The notes under the pieces are model-generated. The model had not been told where the DNA came from, did not search any database, and saw only the letters and a list, made by a program, of their open reading frames with translations. From NCBI RefSeq assembly GCF_011516825.1, contig NZ_WOTA01000018.1:26798-90797 (forward strand): a DNA stretch of 64,000 bases, given 5' to 3'. Below, piece after piece: positions 26,623 to 35,806 of this stretch (positions within the stretch are counted from its first letter, which is position 1; the number at the start of each line of letters is the position of its first letter). The stretch comes from Acetobacter oeni (GTDB taxonomy: Bacteria; Pseudomonadota; Alphaproteobacteria; Acetobacterales; Acetobacteraceae). The translations under genes were made by a program, and so were the position numbers.

Positions 26623-27336
26623 ATGAAGCAATCTCTTCATGCCGGCCGATCAGAGATAAGAAAAACGGGCTTTATCCCGCATTCAGCCGTCCCCCTGACT
26701 GTATTGCCCGAGGACATTGTCAAAGCTCTTGCCGGATTCGAGATTGTTATCGTTCCCGGACTCGATGACTCAGGACAGAAACACTGGCAATCACAATGGG
26801 AGACCCTGTTCTCAGAGAAAAATCTGCGCGTCGATCGTGTCCGACAGGAAAGCTGGACATACCCGGTGCGCGCGCGGTGGCAGGCCGGACTGGCAGACGC
26901 GCTTCAGAACCGCCGCCGCCCGGTTCTCCTGATAACGCACAGCCTGGGCGCCGTTCTGAGTGCCGGCTTTCATGACGCCGCCATCGCGGGCGCTCTGCTC
27001 GTCGCCCCGGCTGACACAGAACAATGCACGCTCCCGGATCATGCCCGTATCGCGGATTTCTCACCTCTCCCGTCCGGCCCGCTGAATTTCCCGGCTCTTC
27101 TTGTCGCAAGCCGTAACGATGAATGGCTTTCCCTGACCCGCGCCCGTCGTCTTGCCACGGCCTGGAGCCTCGAATTTTTCGATGCCGGAGCTGTCGGCCA
27201 TATCGGCAACAACAACCCCGAACCGGGTTACTGGCCGGATGGTCTGAACGCACTCCGGCGTCTGCTTGAAATCATGAACGTCCTGCCACCGACGCCACAT
27301 TCACACCGGACACCCGACAGAAAATCACATTCGTAA
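26623..27336 (+). CDS. RBBP9/YdeN-family serine hydrolase
   Basis: 237-residue alpha/beta hydrolase of the RBBP9/YdeN family. The family signature VPGLDDSGQKHWQSQWE lies near 44-60, the nucleophile S107 is in THSLGAV, the acid D166 in SRNDEW and the catalytic H193 in AVGHIGN. There is no signal peptide. About 40 residues precede the usual family start, so a downstream start is possible. The gene lies between an ABC transporter and an SsuD-like gene. An esterase/amidase role in processing an imported sulfur compound is plausible but unproven. Confidence 0.83.
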   Translation: MKQSLHAGRSEIRKTGFIPHSAVPLTVLPEDIVKALAGFEIVIVPGLDDSGQKHWQSQWETLFSEKNLRVDRVRQESWTYPVRARWQAGLADALQNRRRPVLLITHSLGAVLSAGFHDAAIAGALLVAPADTEQCTLPDHARIADFSPLPSGPLNFPALLVASRNDEWLSLTRARRLATAWSLEFFDAGAVGHIGNNNPEPGYWPDGLNALRRLLEIMNVLPPTPHSHRTPDRKSHS

Positions 27337-27437
27337 TTGTCAGGGAATCGTCAATTCAGCCTTGAGACTTACTTGCGTGACGGAGCCCGCGCTCAGGACA
27401 GATGATAACAACATCACATGTCAAAGGGGTTCCGGAA

Positions 27438-28526
27438 ATGTCGGTAAATTTTATTGGCTATATCGGGTTCAACAACACATCGGAACTACATTCCGCTGTC
27501 CGCAGCCGCGCGCTGGATCGCGATTATATCCGCTCAGCTCTTCAGGTTCAGGAAGACGGCGGCTTTGACCGGGTGCTGATCCCTTTCGGTTCCAGCTCAC
27601 CGGAAAGCCAGATTGTCGCGGCCTACGGAACAGCACTCACCACAAAGCTCGGTTTTCTTGTTGCTCACCGGCCGGGGTTTACTCAGCCAACACTCGCCGC
27701 GCGTCAGCTGGCAACACTCGATCAGCTGTCGGACGGGCGTGTCGCCGTCCACATCATCACAGGCGGCGCCGATGAGGATATGGCCAGAGACGGGGATGTC
27801 GGCACGACAAAAACCGAGCGCTATGCCCGCAGTGACGAATATCTGAGCATCCTGAGGGAAGAATGGACAGCACGGGCCCCGTTCGATCATGACGGAAAGT
27901 TTTACCATATCCGAAAAGCATTCAGTTCCGTTCATCCCGGGAATCTTCCGGTGTTTTTTGGCGGCACCTCACCGGAAGCCATCGACGTCGCCGGACGGCA
28001 TGCCGACGTCTACGCCACCTGGGGAGAAACACTCGAAGCAACACGGGAAGTCGTGTCACGCGTCAGAGCCTCTGCCGCCCGTTACGGACGCAGGATCGGC
28101 TTTTCCCTTTCGCTGCGCCCCGTTATAGCGGACACAGAGGAAGCCGCCTGGAAACGTGCGGCGGAAATCGAAGACCAGGTCCGTGCCAGTCGTGAACAGG
28201 CCGGCCTGCCCCTCAGCGGTCATCGTCCGCCCAATGATGGCTCACGTCGCCTGCTGGAAACAGCTTCCGCCCGCCGTCAGGATACCCGCCTGTGGACAGG
28301 AGTGGCCAGGCTCACAGGGGCCGCCGGAAACTCGACCGGCCTCGTCGGCACCGCTGAACAGGTCGCGGAAAGCCTTCTCGAATACTATAAGCTCGGCATA
28401 GGTAATTTCCTGATCCGTGGCTTCGAGCCCCTTGATGATGCCAGACGCTACGGTGAGGAACTTATTCCTCTGACACGCGATCTCGTCACGGCTCTGGATA
28501 CCACGGAAGAGCGGCAGGCGGTTTGA
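27438..28526 (+). CDS. SsuD-like FMNH2-dependent monooxygenase, paralogue 2
   Basis: 362-residue luciferase-like monooxygenase, clearly paralogous to the 20214-21305 gene: same opening MSVNFIGYIG, RPGFTQPTLAARQLATLDQLSDGRVAVHIITGG, VFFGGTSPEAIDVAGRHADVYATWGE and LWTGVARLTGAAGNSTGLVG. Predicted to release sulfite from a sulfonate using FMNH2 from the flavin reductase at 23126. Start ATG 27438 matches the paralogue. An open extension to 27402 exists but is not needed. The two paralogues in one locus suggest different sulfonate ranges. Confidence 0.88.
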   Translation: MSVNFIGYIGFNNTSELHSAVRSRALDRDYIRSALQVQEDGGFDRVLIPFGSSSPESQIVAAYGTALTTKLGFLVAHRPGFTQPTLAARQLATLDQLSDGRVAVHIITGGADEDMARDGDVGTTKTERYARSDEYLSILREEWTARAPFDHDGKFYHIRKAFSSVHPGNLPVFFGGTSPEAIDVAGRHADVYATWGETLEATREVVSRVRASAARYGRRIGFSLSLRPVIADTEEAAWKRAAEIEDQVRASREQAGLPLSGHRPPNDGSRRLLETASARRQDTRLWTGVARLTGAAGNSTGLVGTAEQVAESLLEYYKLGIGNFLIRGFEPLDDARRYGEELIPLTRDLVTALDTTEERQAV

Positions 28527-28576
28527 AAGCGGCTCAGACACCTGTCGTCGCACCATGGTCTGAAACAGGGAAAATG

Positions 28577-28593
28577 TCCCGCTGTTATAATGA
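28577..28593 (+). promoter_or_regulatory. Promoter candidate, second copy of TCCCG...TTATAATGA element
   Basis: TATAAT at 28586-28591 in TCCCGCTGTTATAATGA. It differs from the 26533 copy by one extra base and two substitutions. It lies in the 206-bp gap between the second SsuD-like gene and the orphan binding protein, about 140 bp before the latter. Confidence 0.4.
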
Positions 28594-28732
28594 TATTCTC
28601 CGGAACAGAAACAGGCTGTCGACACATCAGTGTCAGCGGCCTTACGGTGTTTAATGTTATGTCAGCCGCCCGCAACAGAGACTCAGACGGCGGAACAAAA
28701 CGCCACTCACCGGCCCAAAGGGGCAATATCAG

Positions 28733-29641
28733 GTGATCAGTACCAGACGCTCAGTCCTGCTGTCAGGAGCGTCCGCCGCGCTTCTGCCGCTCCTGACCGG
28801 GAAGGCCCGGGCCGGAACGGATGTCGTCAGTATCGGATACCAGAAATACGGAACCCTGGTTCTGCTCAAAGAGAAAAAATTCCTTGAGCAGACCCTCGCA
28901 CCACAGGGCGTGACCGTCCGCTGGGCACAGTTTCCGGCCGGACCTCCCATGCTTCAGGCGATGATGGCCGGAGCACTCGATTTCGGACAGACGGGAGATC
29001 TGCCGCCGGTATTTGCGGAAGCCAGCAAGCCCGGAGAGTTAATCTGTACAGGACATGAACCGGCCAGCGGCTCCAGCGAAGCGATCATTGTGCCCGCTGA
29101 AAGTTCCATTCTCACAGTGAACGATCTCGCAGGCAAACGCGTGGCCGTCACACGCTGGTCCGACGCACACTGGCTCCTCCTGGCCGCCTTACGAAAACAC
29201 GGCATGTCATTTCATGATATCAGAGCCGTCTACCTTCTTCCCACAGCAGCCAGGCCCGCATTTGAAAACGCAACCGTGGACGCCTGGGCGATCTGGGACC
29301 CTTATTTTTCCGCAGCCGGAGATCGCGCGCGGAGTATCGTAACCGGAAACGATGTTGGTACAGGAATGGAGTTTTACATGGCGCGCCGCCAGTTCGCAGA
29401 AGGCAGCCCCGCGCTCATGGAAGCCATCCGCACGGCTGTAACACAATGCGACGCATGGGCGCAGGCGAACAGACCGGAGGTGGTCGGACTGCTCTCCGCC
29501 AGCACGGGACTGCCTCCTGATACCGTCGCACGTTCAATCGCGAAAATCAGCTTTGGACTCCAACCGATGACACCCGACATTGTGTCACGCCAGCGCGAAA
29601 CCGCAGATATATTCCGCAAGGAAGGATTGCTGCCTTCCTGA
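28733..29641 (+). CDS. Orphan aliphatic-sulfonate-type substrate-binding protein
   Basis: 302-residue SsuA-like periplasmic binding protein. GTG start at 28733 with AAAGGGG about 8 nt upstream. The signal peptide MISTRRSVLLSGASAALLPLLTGKARA covers the first 27 residues. The mature protein shows IGYQKYGTLVLLKEKKFLEQ, GALDFGQTGDLPPVFAEAS, DLAGKRVAVTRWSDAH and DAWAIWDPYF, close to SsuA. No permease or ATPase follows, so it may share one of the two nearby ABC systems. The next gene is a convergent TonB-dependent receptor. Confidence 0.9.
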   Translation: MISTRRSVLLSGASAALLPLLTGKARAGTDVVSIGYQKYGTLVLLKEKKFLEQTLAPQGVTVRWAQFPAGPPMLQAMMAGALDFGQTGDLPPVFAEASKPGELICTGHEPASGSSEAIIVPAESSILTVNDLAGKRVAVTRWSDAHWLLLAALRKHGMSFHDIRAVYLLPTAARPAFENATVDAWAIWDPYFSAAGDRARSIVTGNDVGTGMEFYMARRQFAEGSPALMEAIRTAVTQCDAWAQANRPEVVGLLSASTGLPPDTVARSIAKISFGLQPMTPDIVSRQRETADIFRKEGLLPS

Positions 29642-29705
29642 CCATGCAACCGGAAACCGGCGTGCGTAGCTCTGCCCGACGCCGACTACCCCTTCGTCCT
29701 GAACT

Positions 29706-31883
29706 TTACAGATCAAACCTCATACTGAATGTAACCGTACGCGGCGCACCCGGGAAAAGCTGGAGCGCGCCACGACTGACCCAGTACCGTTCATTTCCGA
29801 TATTCTGAACCGCCGCCCGGAATGTAAGCCTGTGTTGCGCAACACGCGTGACATACTGCGCGCCGACATTGCCGAGAATATAAGATTGCAAACGGAATGT
29901 ATTGGACGGGTTCAGCCACCCTGCGGAGACCCAGTTCATCCCGCCATTCACGCTAAGACCTCTGACCGCCGGAATCATATAATTCGCCGAAAAATTCGCT
30001 TCGAAAGGCGAGGTCGATTCAGCGCGCTTGCCATCATAGGGCGTACCCGCGCCATAGCGCGCATCAAGATATGTCAGACTGCCGGTCACCTGCAGATCAC
30101 GTGTCGCCTGAAAAGTTCCTCCGGCTTCCGCACCCTGATACCGCACCAGGCCGCCCTGCTGCTGCACATTATCAGAGTCAACATAAGCCGCGATCGTATC
30201 CAGCCGGTACACCGCGAGGGTCCCGCTCCAGCGCGACTTCTGCACTTTCACGCCCAGTTCGTATTCCTGACTGCGCATGGGTGAGAAAACCGCATACGCA
30301 TTCTGCGCCGTTGCCGCAGCCTGTGTTCCGGACTGCATCGCTTCGACATAACTGAAATATGCATTGATATCAGGCGTCGGTTTATAGGAAAGCGAAACAA
30401 CCGGCGTTACAGGATTATTATGGCGCGCGGAAGTCCTGCGTCCGCTTCCGTCCGTCGCGTAATCATCCTCGAAATAATCCGTATAGCGCGCCCCGGCCAG
30501 AAGCGACCATTTATGCCACGTAATCGTATCGCTCCAGAACGGCGCAACCTGCGTATAATCAATGTAATTATATAATTTCGGATTATACGAATACGCATTC
30601 GTGCTGACCGGACGCGAAACAAAAATGTTTCCATATTCGTAGGGCTGATAATAGGCCGCGTTCGCATCCGCATCAAATTTCTGATAAAGCCACATAATTC
30701 CGGCAACAACATCATGATGCAGAGGGCCGGTCTTAAACCTCCCTTCCGTCGTCTCCTGCACCTGATGATAAGTGAAAACCCGCGTCATCTGAAAAGGACG
30801 ATTGAGGTAATCGCCCCGGTTATCCAGAAACGTAATGGCATTTGACGGAAAGCGTTCGTCAAGATGCGTATAGGCATAAGCAAGTTTTGTGTTCCAGTTC
30901 TGAGAAAAATCCCAGTCAAATCCTGTATTGAAATGCTTGAAATCGTTCTTTTTCCATGAATCCGCGGCGCCAAGTTCAGCCCGCCCGCTGATCGGCGTCA
31001 GCGACGTCAGACCACTGGCCACACTAACGCCATTCACCATGCCTCTCTGCAGCGTATTGAGATAGAAAGAGTCAAAATGCCAGGCAAGCTTATCGGTGAT
31101 CTTCACACGGGTTGCCGCGGACATGGATGTGGAGCGAATAAAACTGCCGTTATACTGATTACCAACTTCGTTTCCGAACGAGAAACGATAGGTCACACGA
31201 TCCGATTTCCCAATCGGCCCTCCCGCGTCGAGGGACTGCCGGAATGCCGCATCCGAGCGATACCCCGCTTCCAGGGATAATCTGGTCTCGGAAACCGGTT
31301 TTTTTAACTGGAAGTCCAGCACCGCGCCCGGCGATCCGAAACCGTACAGAAATGCCGACGCTCCTTTTGTCAGCTGGAACTGACCAAAATTAGCCATCGG
31401 CAGATCGATGTACCAGTACGGAATGGCAAAACCATCGATTTTGTAACCATTCGTCCAGTCAAGATCGAGGCCACGCACACGGAAACTCGCGCCGGATGCC
31501 GTGGACCCGCCGTTGGAATTTTCCTGAACCCCCGGTTCCGCCCGGAAAATATCATTGATATCCACCGCCTGCATCTGCTCGACTTTCGCAGCGGAAACGA
31601 CGCTGAGCGAAAAAGGCGTATCGAATTCCGACCGGGATCCAAGAGCACCCAGAGATGTATGAGCCGCAAGTCGTGGCCGGCGAACGTGCGCGTTCACCGT
31701 AATCGTTTCAGGAGACGTTGCCTGAACAGATAACGGGGGCGAATGCGCTGCGGAAGCATTCGACTTTGAGTGGACAACCGTTTTCTTCTCTGTCGGGTTT
31801 TTCGCGTAGACTGTAACTGGTAAAAGCGTCAGAAAACCAGAAAAAATCATCGTTTTTCTGGCTACAGACCCGACCGGCTTCAT
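29706..31883 (-). CDS. TonB-dependent outer-membrane receptor 1 (probably organosulfur uptake)
   Basis: 725-residue TonB-dependent receptor. Signal peptide over about residues 1-27, a Ser/His/Lys-rich linker, TonB-box-like PETITVNA near 57-64, plug domain (FDTPFSLSVVSAAKVEQMQAVDINDIF...), then a 22-strand-type barrel ending TFSMRFDL. The plug VRGLDLDWTNGYKIDGF pattern resembles siderophore-like receptors. Its place next to sulfonate importers suggests transport of a sulfur ligand, but an iron complex cannot be excluded. It converges with the orphan binding-protein gene 64 bp away. Confidence 0.88.
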   Translation of the reverse strand: MKPVGSVARKTMIFSGFLTLLPVTVYAKNPTEKKTVVHSKSNASAAHSPPLSVQATSPETITVNAHVRRPRLAAHTSLGALGSRSEFDTPFSLSVVSAAKVEQMQAVDINDIFRAEPGVQENSNGGSTASGASFRVRGLDLDWTNGYKIDGFAIPYWYIDLPMANFGQFQLTKGASAFLYGFGSPGAVLDFQLKKPVSETRLSLEAGYRSDAAFRQSLDAGGPIGKSDRVTYRFSFGNEVGNQYNGSFIRSTSMSAATRVKITDKLAWHFDSFYLNTLQRGMVNGVSVASGLTSLTPISGRAELGAADSWKKNDFKHFNTGFDWDFSQNWNTKLAYAYTHLDERFPSNAITFLDNRGDYLNRPFQMTRVFTYHQVQETTEGRFKTGPLHHDVVAGIMWLYQKFDADANAAYYQPYEYGNIFVSRPVSTNAYSYNPKLYNYIDYTQVAPFWSDTITWHKWSLLAGARYTDYFEDDYATDGSGRRTSARHNNPVTPVVSLSYKPTPDINAYFSYVEAMQSGTQAAATAQNAYAVFSPMRSQEYELGVKVQKSRWSGTLAVYRLDTIAAYVDSDNVQQQGGLVRYQGAEAGGTFQATRDLQVTGSLTYLDARYGAGTPYDGKRAESTSPFEANFSANYMIPAVRGLSVNGGMNWVSAGWLNPSNTFRLQSYILGNVGAQYVTRVAQHRLTFRAAVQNIGNERYWVSRGALQLFPGAPRTVTFSMRFDL

Positions 31884-32225
31884 TTTTTAATCCCTCCCGC
31901 AATGAATTCTGCGTGAACCTCCGCAAATTTGCGGAATCGGGACTATCGTTAGAATGACTCCGGACGTGCTTATATTGAATTATATAAATTCCATATGTTT
32001 GTTATTAAAATGTATTATTTAGTCAAAATATCCTCATTCAACACATATCCGCACTTCATCATTTCACATCATGCCACGCAAAACCCGCCTAAGCTTCGCC
32101 CGCCATTCCTGACATCCGGTTTCTCCGCCTCATCCCCGTCTGTCATGAAAAATATGCTGCCTGGAAAACTCGAAAACGATCAGACTGCCCGACGATTCAC
32201 ACCACGCGGGCAGACACGATCGCAA
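31884..32225. other. 342-bp non-coding region upstream of TonB receptor 1
   Basis: No gene is supported. The part from about 31960 to 32050 is strikingly AT-rich for this genome (for example TTATATTGAATTATATAA) and probably holds the receptor promoter. The rest lies between the 3' end of the TauE gene and this promoter. Confidence 0.6.
31921..31934 (-). promoter_or_regulatory. Perfect palindrome upstream of TonB receptor 1
   Basis: CCGCAAATTTGCGG, 14-bp perfect palindrome 38 bp before the receptor start codon, in the position of an operator or 5'-UTR element. It does not match the Fur consensus. Confidence 0.45.
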
Positions 32226-33008
32226 TCACAATGCTCCGACACTTTTCCAGATCATATAAGCCGCAACAACAAAGATCACGCCGGAGAAAACCGTCGTCAG
32301 AGCCCCGCGCGACCCCGCCATCCGACAGGCCGCCCGCATCCCGCCATAACTGCCGAGAATACCACCTGCAATGAAAAAGCCCGCAAGACTCCAGTCGATA
32401 TAACCGGACAGCATATAGCTGAACGCCGTGCTAAACCCGAAAGCCGCAACAGCAACAAGCGAGGTCCCGACCGCATTCAGGATCGGCATGCCGGTCGCGG
32501 CAATCAGCGCCGGCACAATCAGAAACCCGCCGCCAATACCGAAAAAACCCGAAAGCACGCCCGTTCCGGCCCCCGCTCCCGCAACCTTCAGCACATTATC
32601 CCGGTTGCACGTCGCGTCCTCACATCCCGGGCTGCTGCGACAGCGCAGCATCAGAAAACCCACGACAATCATCAGAATCGCGAAAAGGAACAGAAGCCTT
32701 TGTCCGTCAACGGCTTTTCCGAAACGCGCTCCGATCAGCGCACCGGCAACCCCACAGGATGCAAAAACAGCAGCGCATCGCCATCTGACATGACCCGAAC
32801 GGGCATGCTGGGCCAGACCGGCGAGCGCATTGACCGCAACACTCAGAGCACTTGTGCCAATAGCGACATGCGGATCAGGAACCCCAACCACATAAACCAT
32901 CAGCGGCACGGCCATAACGGACCCGCCGCCCCCGATCAGGCCGAGCGTAAAACCGACCAGAACACCTGAAAGAAGCTCGAAAACGATGTGCACAGGATCA
33001 GGACTCAT
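32226..33008 (-). CDS. TauE/SafE-family sulfite/organosulfonate exporter
   Basis: 260-residue inner-membrane protein with about eight hydrophobic segments and the two family repeats LGLIGGGGSVMAVP near 21-34 and GFFGIGGGFLIVP near 157-169. TauE/SafE proteins export sulfite, sulfoacetate or related anions. It is third in the minus-strand run with persulfide dioxygenase and SQR, so export of sulfite made by the dioxygenase is the natural reading. ATG 33008 is chosen. An in-frame TTG at 33038 with a purine-rich stretch upstream is an alternative. Confidence 0.88.
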   Translation of the reverse strand: MSPDPVHIVFELLSGVLVGFTLGLIGGGGSVMAVPLMVYVVGVPDPHVAIGTSALSVAVNALAGLAQHARSGHVRWRCAAVFASCGVAGALIGARFGKAVDGQRLLFLFAILMIVVGFLMLRCRSSPGCEDATCNRDNVLKVAGAGAGTGVLSGFFGIGGGFLIVPALIAATGMPILNAVGTSLVAVAAFGFSTAFSYMLSGYIDWSLAGFFIAGGILGSYGGMRAACRMAGSRGALTTVFSGVIFVVAAYMIWKSVGAL

Positions 33009-33074
33009 CGGGAGCAACAGACCCCGGCCGCCACACAAAACCCCGCCTTACTCTCCCGGCGCATAACGCGCCCC

Positions 33075-34760
33075 TCAGGACGCAAGCTTTTCCGGCTTCA
33101 CCATAAATTCGTGGCCCTTCAGCATTTCCCAGTAAAGCCGGGGCATAACGTCCTTCTTGAGAAACCAGGCCAGCCGCGTCGGCTTCGTGCCGTCGAGAAT
33201 CCATTTCGGCAGTGTCGGCATCAGTTTGCCGCCATAACCAAACTCCGCCAGCACAATTTTGCCGCGCTCAACAGTCAGCGGACAGCCGCCGTAACCGTCA
33301 TAGGCATAAACAGGATTTTTCCCGGCCAGCGTCGCCAGAACATTCAGCGCCACAACAGGCGCCTGCTTGCGTGCCGCCGCGGCCGTCTTCGCATTGCCCG
33401 TTCCGGCAATGTCACCCAGCGCATAAATGTTTTTATACGTGTTGTGCTGAAGCGTCGCCGGATTCACAGCCACGAACCCGCTGTCATCCGCAATCCCGCT
33501 GTCGCGCACAAAGGCCGGCGCAACCTGCGGCGGAACGACATGCAGCATGTCATATTCCCGCTCAACCTTCACTGCCCCGCCCTCGCGCTCAAACGTCGCA
33601 ACCCTGCGGGCACCATCAACCGCGACCAGCCGCGAACCGAGATGAAGATCAACGCCATAATCACGAATGTAATTCATCAGCGCAGGCACAAAGGCCGGAA
33701 CACCGAATAGCGCGGGCGTACAGGTATCAAACCCGACGCTGATCGAGTCCAGCACGCCGCGACGCCGCCATTCGTCACAGGACAGATACAGCGCCTTCTG
33801 TGGCGCCCCGGCGCATTTGATCGGCATGGGCGGCTGGGTGAACAGCGCCGTCCCGCGCGAAAGCCCCTGCACGAGCTGCCACGTATAGGGCGCCAGATCG
33901 TAGCGGTAATTGGACGTCACGCCGTTACGGCCAAGCGCCTCTTCCAGACCGGGAATACCACCCCAGTTCAGAACAATCCCGGCCGCAACAATCAGCACGG
34001 AATAGGAAAGCGCCCCTCCGTCGGCCACAACAACACGATTTTCATCCGGAAGAATACGCTCAACCCTGGTCCTGATCCATTCAGCTCCCCCGGGGATCAG
34101 CCTGGCCTCGGCGCGACAGGTCTGCTTCGCGGTGAAAACACCCCCTCCGACAAGCGTCCAGCCCGGCTGGTAAAAATGATCGGAAGAAGGCTCGACAATC
34201 GCAACCGACAGACCCGGACGACGACGCAGGAGACCGGCGGCAGCAGAAAGCCCCCCGGCCCCGCCACCGATGACCACCACGTCAAAACGACGACCGGGCG
34301 CGGAGCCAGGTGCCGCATCCGGAGCTTTATCGGCCGCCGCCACACTCTCCGGCGGAGCAACCGAAACCGGAGAAAAATCGATCCCGATCCTGCGACCGAC
34401 AGCAAGAATCTCGCTCTCCGGCATCACCCCGACCTGCGCGAAAGCCCACAGCATCGCAGCGCGATTCCCGGAACGGCAATACCCCAGCACCGGCCCGTCA
34501 ACACCGCCGAGAACCACCTTCATCCGCTCGATATCGGTCACGGAAGGCAGCATCCCCGACTGAAACGGAATCGCCTCGAACGTCATCCCCGCCGCAATCG
34601 CGGCCTTTTCCATCTCAGCCGCCGAAGGCTGGCCGGCCTGCTCCCCCTCCGGACGGGTGCAGACAATGGCGCGAAAGCCGTTCCGGGCCGCCTCGGCAAT
34701 ATCATCAGTCGTGAGCTGAGCAGCGACAGAGTAGCGATCAGTGAGCGTACGAAGATTCAT
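33075..34760 (-). CDS. DUF442/phosphatase-like domain fused to sulfide:quinone oxidoreductase
   Basis: 561-residue two-domain protein. Residues 1-130 are a DUF442 (TIGR01244) protein-tyrosine-phosphatase-like domain with active-site C95 in YCRSGNRA. This domain is usually thought to act as a sulfurtransferase in sulfide clusters. Residues 155-561 are a type II sulfide:quinone oxidoreductase resembling human SQOR: FAD motif GGGAGG at 165-170, redox cysteines C316 in PIKCAGAPQKALYL and C493 in GYGGCPL. SQR oxidises H2S at the membrane face, passes electrons to quinone and makes a persulfide. The next gene upstream encodes a persulfide dioxygenase, completing the route. Confidence 0.92.
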   Translation of the reverse strand: MNLRTLTDRYSVAAQLTTDDIAEAARNGFRAIVCTRPEGEQAGQPSAAEMEKAAIAAGMTFEAIPFQSGMLPSVTDIERMKVVLGGVDGPVLGYCRSGNRAAMLWAFAQVGVMPESEILAVGRRIGIDFSPVSVAPPESVAAADKAPDAAPGSAPGRRFDVVVIGGGAGGLSAAAGLLRRRPGLSVAIVEPSSDHFYQPGWTLVGGGVFTAKQTCRAEARLIPGGAEWIRTRVERILPDENRVVVADGGALSYSVLIVAAGIVLNWGGIPGLEEALGRNGVTSNYRYDLAPYTWQLVQGLSRGTALFTQPPMPIKCAGAPQKALYLSCDEWRRRGVLDSISVGFDTCTPALFGVPAFVPALMNYIRDYGVDLHLGSRLVAVDGARRVATFEREGGAVKVEREYDMLHVVPPQVAPAFVRDSGIADDSGFVAVNPATLQHNTYKNIYALGDIAGTGNAKTAAAARKQAPVVALNVLATLAGKNPVYAYDGYGGCPLTVERGKIVLAEFGYGGKLMPTLPKWILDGTKPTRLAWFLKKDVMPRLYWEMLKGHEFMVKPEKLAS

Positions 34761-34817
34761 AATGCAGACCCGTTTGTATGAAATCGTCCCCGTCGGACCG
34801 GGACAGTGCGACAGAAG

Positions 34818-35774
34818 TCAGAGTTTATTGACAGGCACCTTGATATAACTGACGCCGTTATCTTCCGGCTCCGGCATATGGCCTCCGCGCATGTTCACCT
34901 GAACGGACGGCATAATCAGCGTCGGAAGCGAAAGCGTTTTATCCCGCGCACTCCGCATCGCGACGAAATCGTCCTCATCAACCCCGTCATGCACATGCAC
35001 ATTCTGCGCCCGCTCGGCGCCAACCGTCGTCTCCCAGGCAAAAGCATCCCGCCCGGGCGCCTTATAATCATGACACAGAAACAGCCTGGTCTCGTCAGGC
35101 AGCAACAGTAAACGCCGGATCGAACGAAACAGCGCGCGTGCATCCCCCCCCGGAAAATCCGCCCGCGCGGTCCCGTAATCCGGCATGAACAGCGTGTCCC
35201 CGATAAAAGCGGCATCCCCGATCACGAACGCCATGTCTGCGGGCGTGTGCCCCGGCACATGGAGCGCAATGGCCGGAATATTGCCCACACCGAACGTATC
35301 GCCGTCATGAAAGAGATGGTCGAACTGCGAGCCATCCCGCGCAAACTCCGTGCCGGCATTGAAGATTTTCCCGAATACCTCCTGCACGCGGATAATATCC
35401 GCGCCGATGGCCAGCTTCCCGCCGATCCGGTCCTGAAGCCAGGGCGCCGCGGAAAGATGATCCGCATGCGCGTGCGTTTCGAGCTGCCACTCCACTTCCA
35501 GACCGCTCTCACGCACATAATCCACAACCATCTGCGCCGATCCATGCTTCGCCCGGCCGGACGAGGCTTCGTAATTCAGCACACTGTCGATAACCGCCGC
35601 TTTTTTCGTCGCCGGATCATGAACAACATGCGTGGCGGTAAATGTCTCCTCATCGAAGAAACTCCGGACCACCGGACGCAGCCCCGGATCGGCCACAGCC
35701 GCCCTGACCTGACTCGCAGCGGCAGCCAGCACGGGATCGGTCGCGGAACAGTGCGGATCGGACGGATCAGACAT
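34818..35774 (-). CDS. ETHE1-like persulfide dioxygenase (metallo-beta-lactamase fold)
   Basis: 318-residue non-heme iron enzyme that oxidises glutathione persulfide to sulfite. The metal motif HAHADH is at 101-106, the next ligand H176 in HVPGHT, then D193 in IGDTLFMPDYGTARADFPGG and H235 in LCHDY. The GTARxDF segment is typical of ETHE1/Blh proteins rather than glyoxalase II. ATG 35774 has AAAGG upstream, while the in-frame ATG at 35795 has none. It is first in the sulfide operon, 57 bp before the SQR fusion gene. Confidence 0.9.
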   Translation of the reverse strand: MSDPSDPHCSATDPVLAAAASQVRAAVADPGLRPVVRSFFDEETFTATHVVHDPATKKAAVIDSVLNYEASSGRAKHGSAQMVVDYVRESGLEVEWQLETHAHADHLSAAPWLQDRIGGKLAIGADIIRVQEVFGKIFNAGTEFARDGSQFDHLFHDGDTFGVGNIPAIALHVPGHTPADMAFVIGDAAFIGDTLFMPDYGTARADFPGGDARALFRSIRRLLLLPDETRLFLCHDYKAPGRDAFAWETTVGAERAQNVHVHDGVDEDDFVAMRSARDKTLSLPTLIMPSVQVNMRGGHMPEPEDNGVSYIKVPVNKL

Positions 35775-35798
35775 AACGGACGCCTTTAATTTCATAAT

Positions 35799-35806
35799 TT
35801 ACGTAA
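35799..35806 (-). promoter_or_regulatory. TTACGTAA palindrome upstream of sulfide operon
   Basis: Eight-base palindrome inside AATTTACGTAAT, 25 bp upstream of the persulfide dioxygenase start in an AT-rich stretch. It could be the operator of a sulfide-responsive repressor (BigR/SqrR-like), although no such gene is in the window. Confidence 0.35.

Noticed and set aside
31995..32969. 324-codon plus-strand ORF over the TauE gene and its downstream region
   Set aside because: Low-complexity Arg/Thr/Asn-rich translation opposite clear TauE coding sequence.
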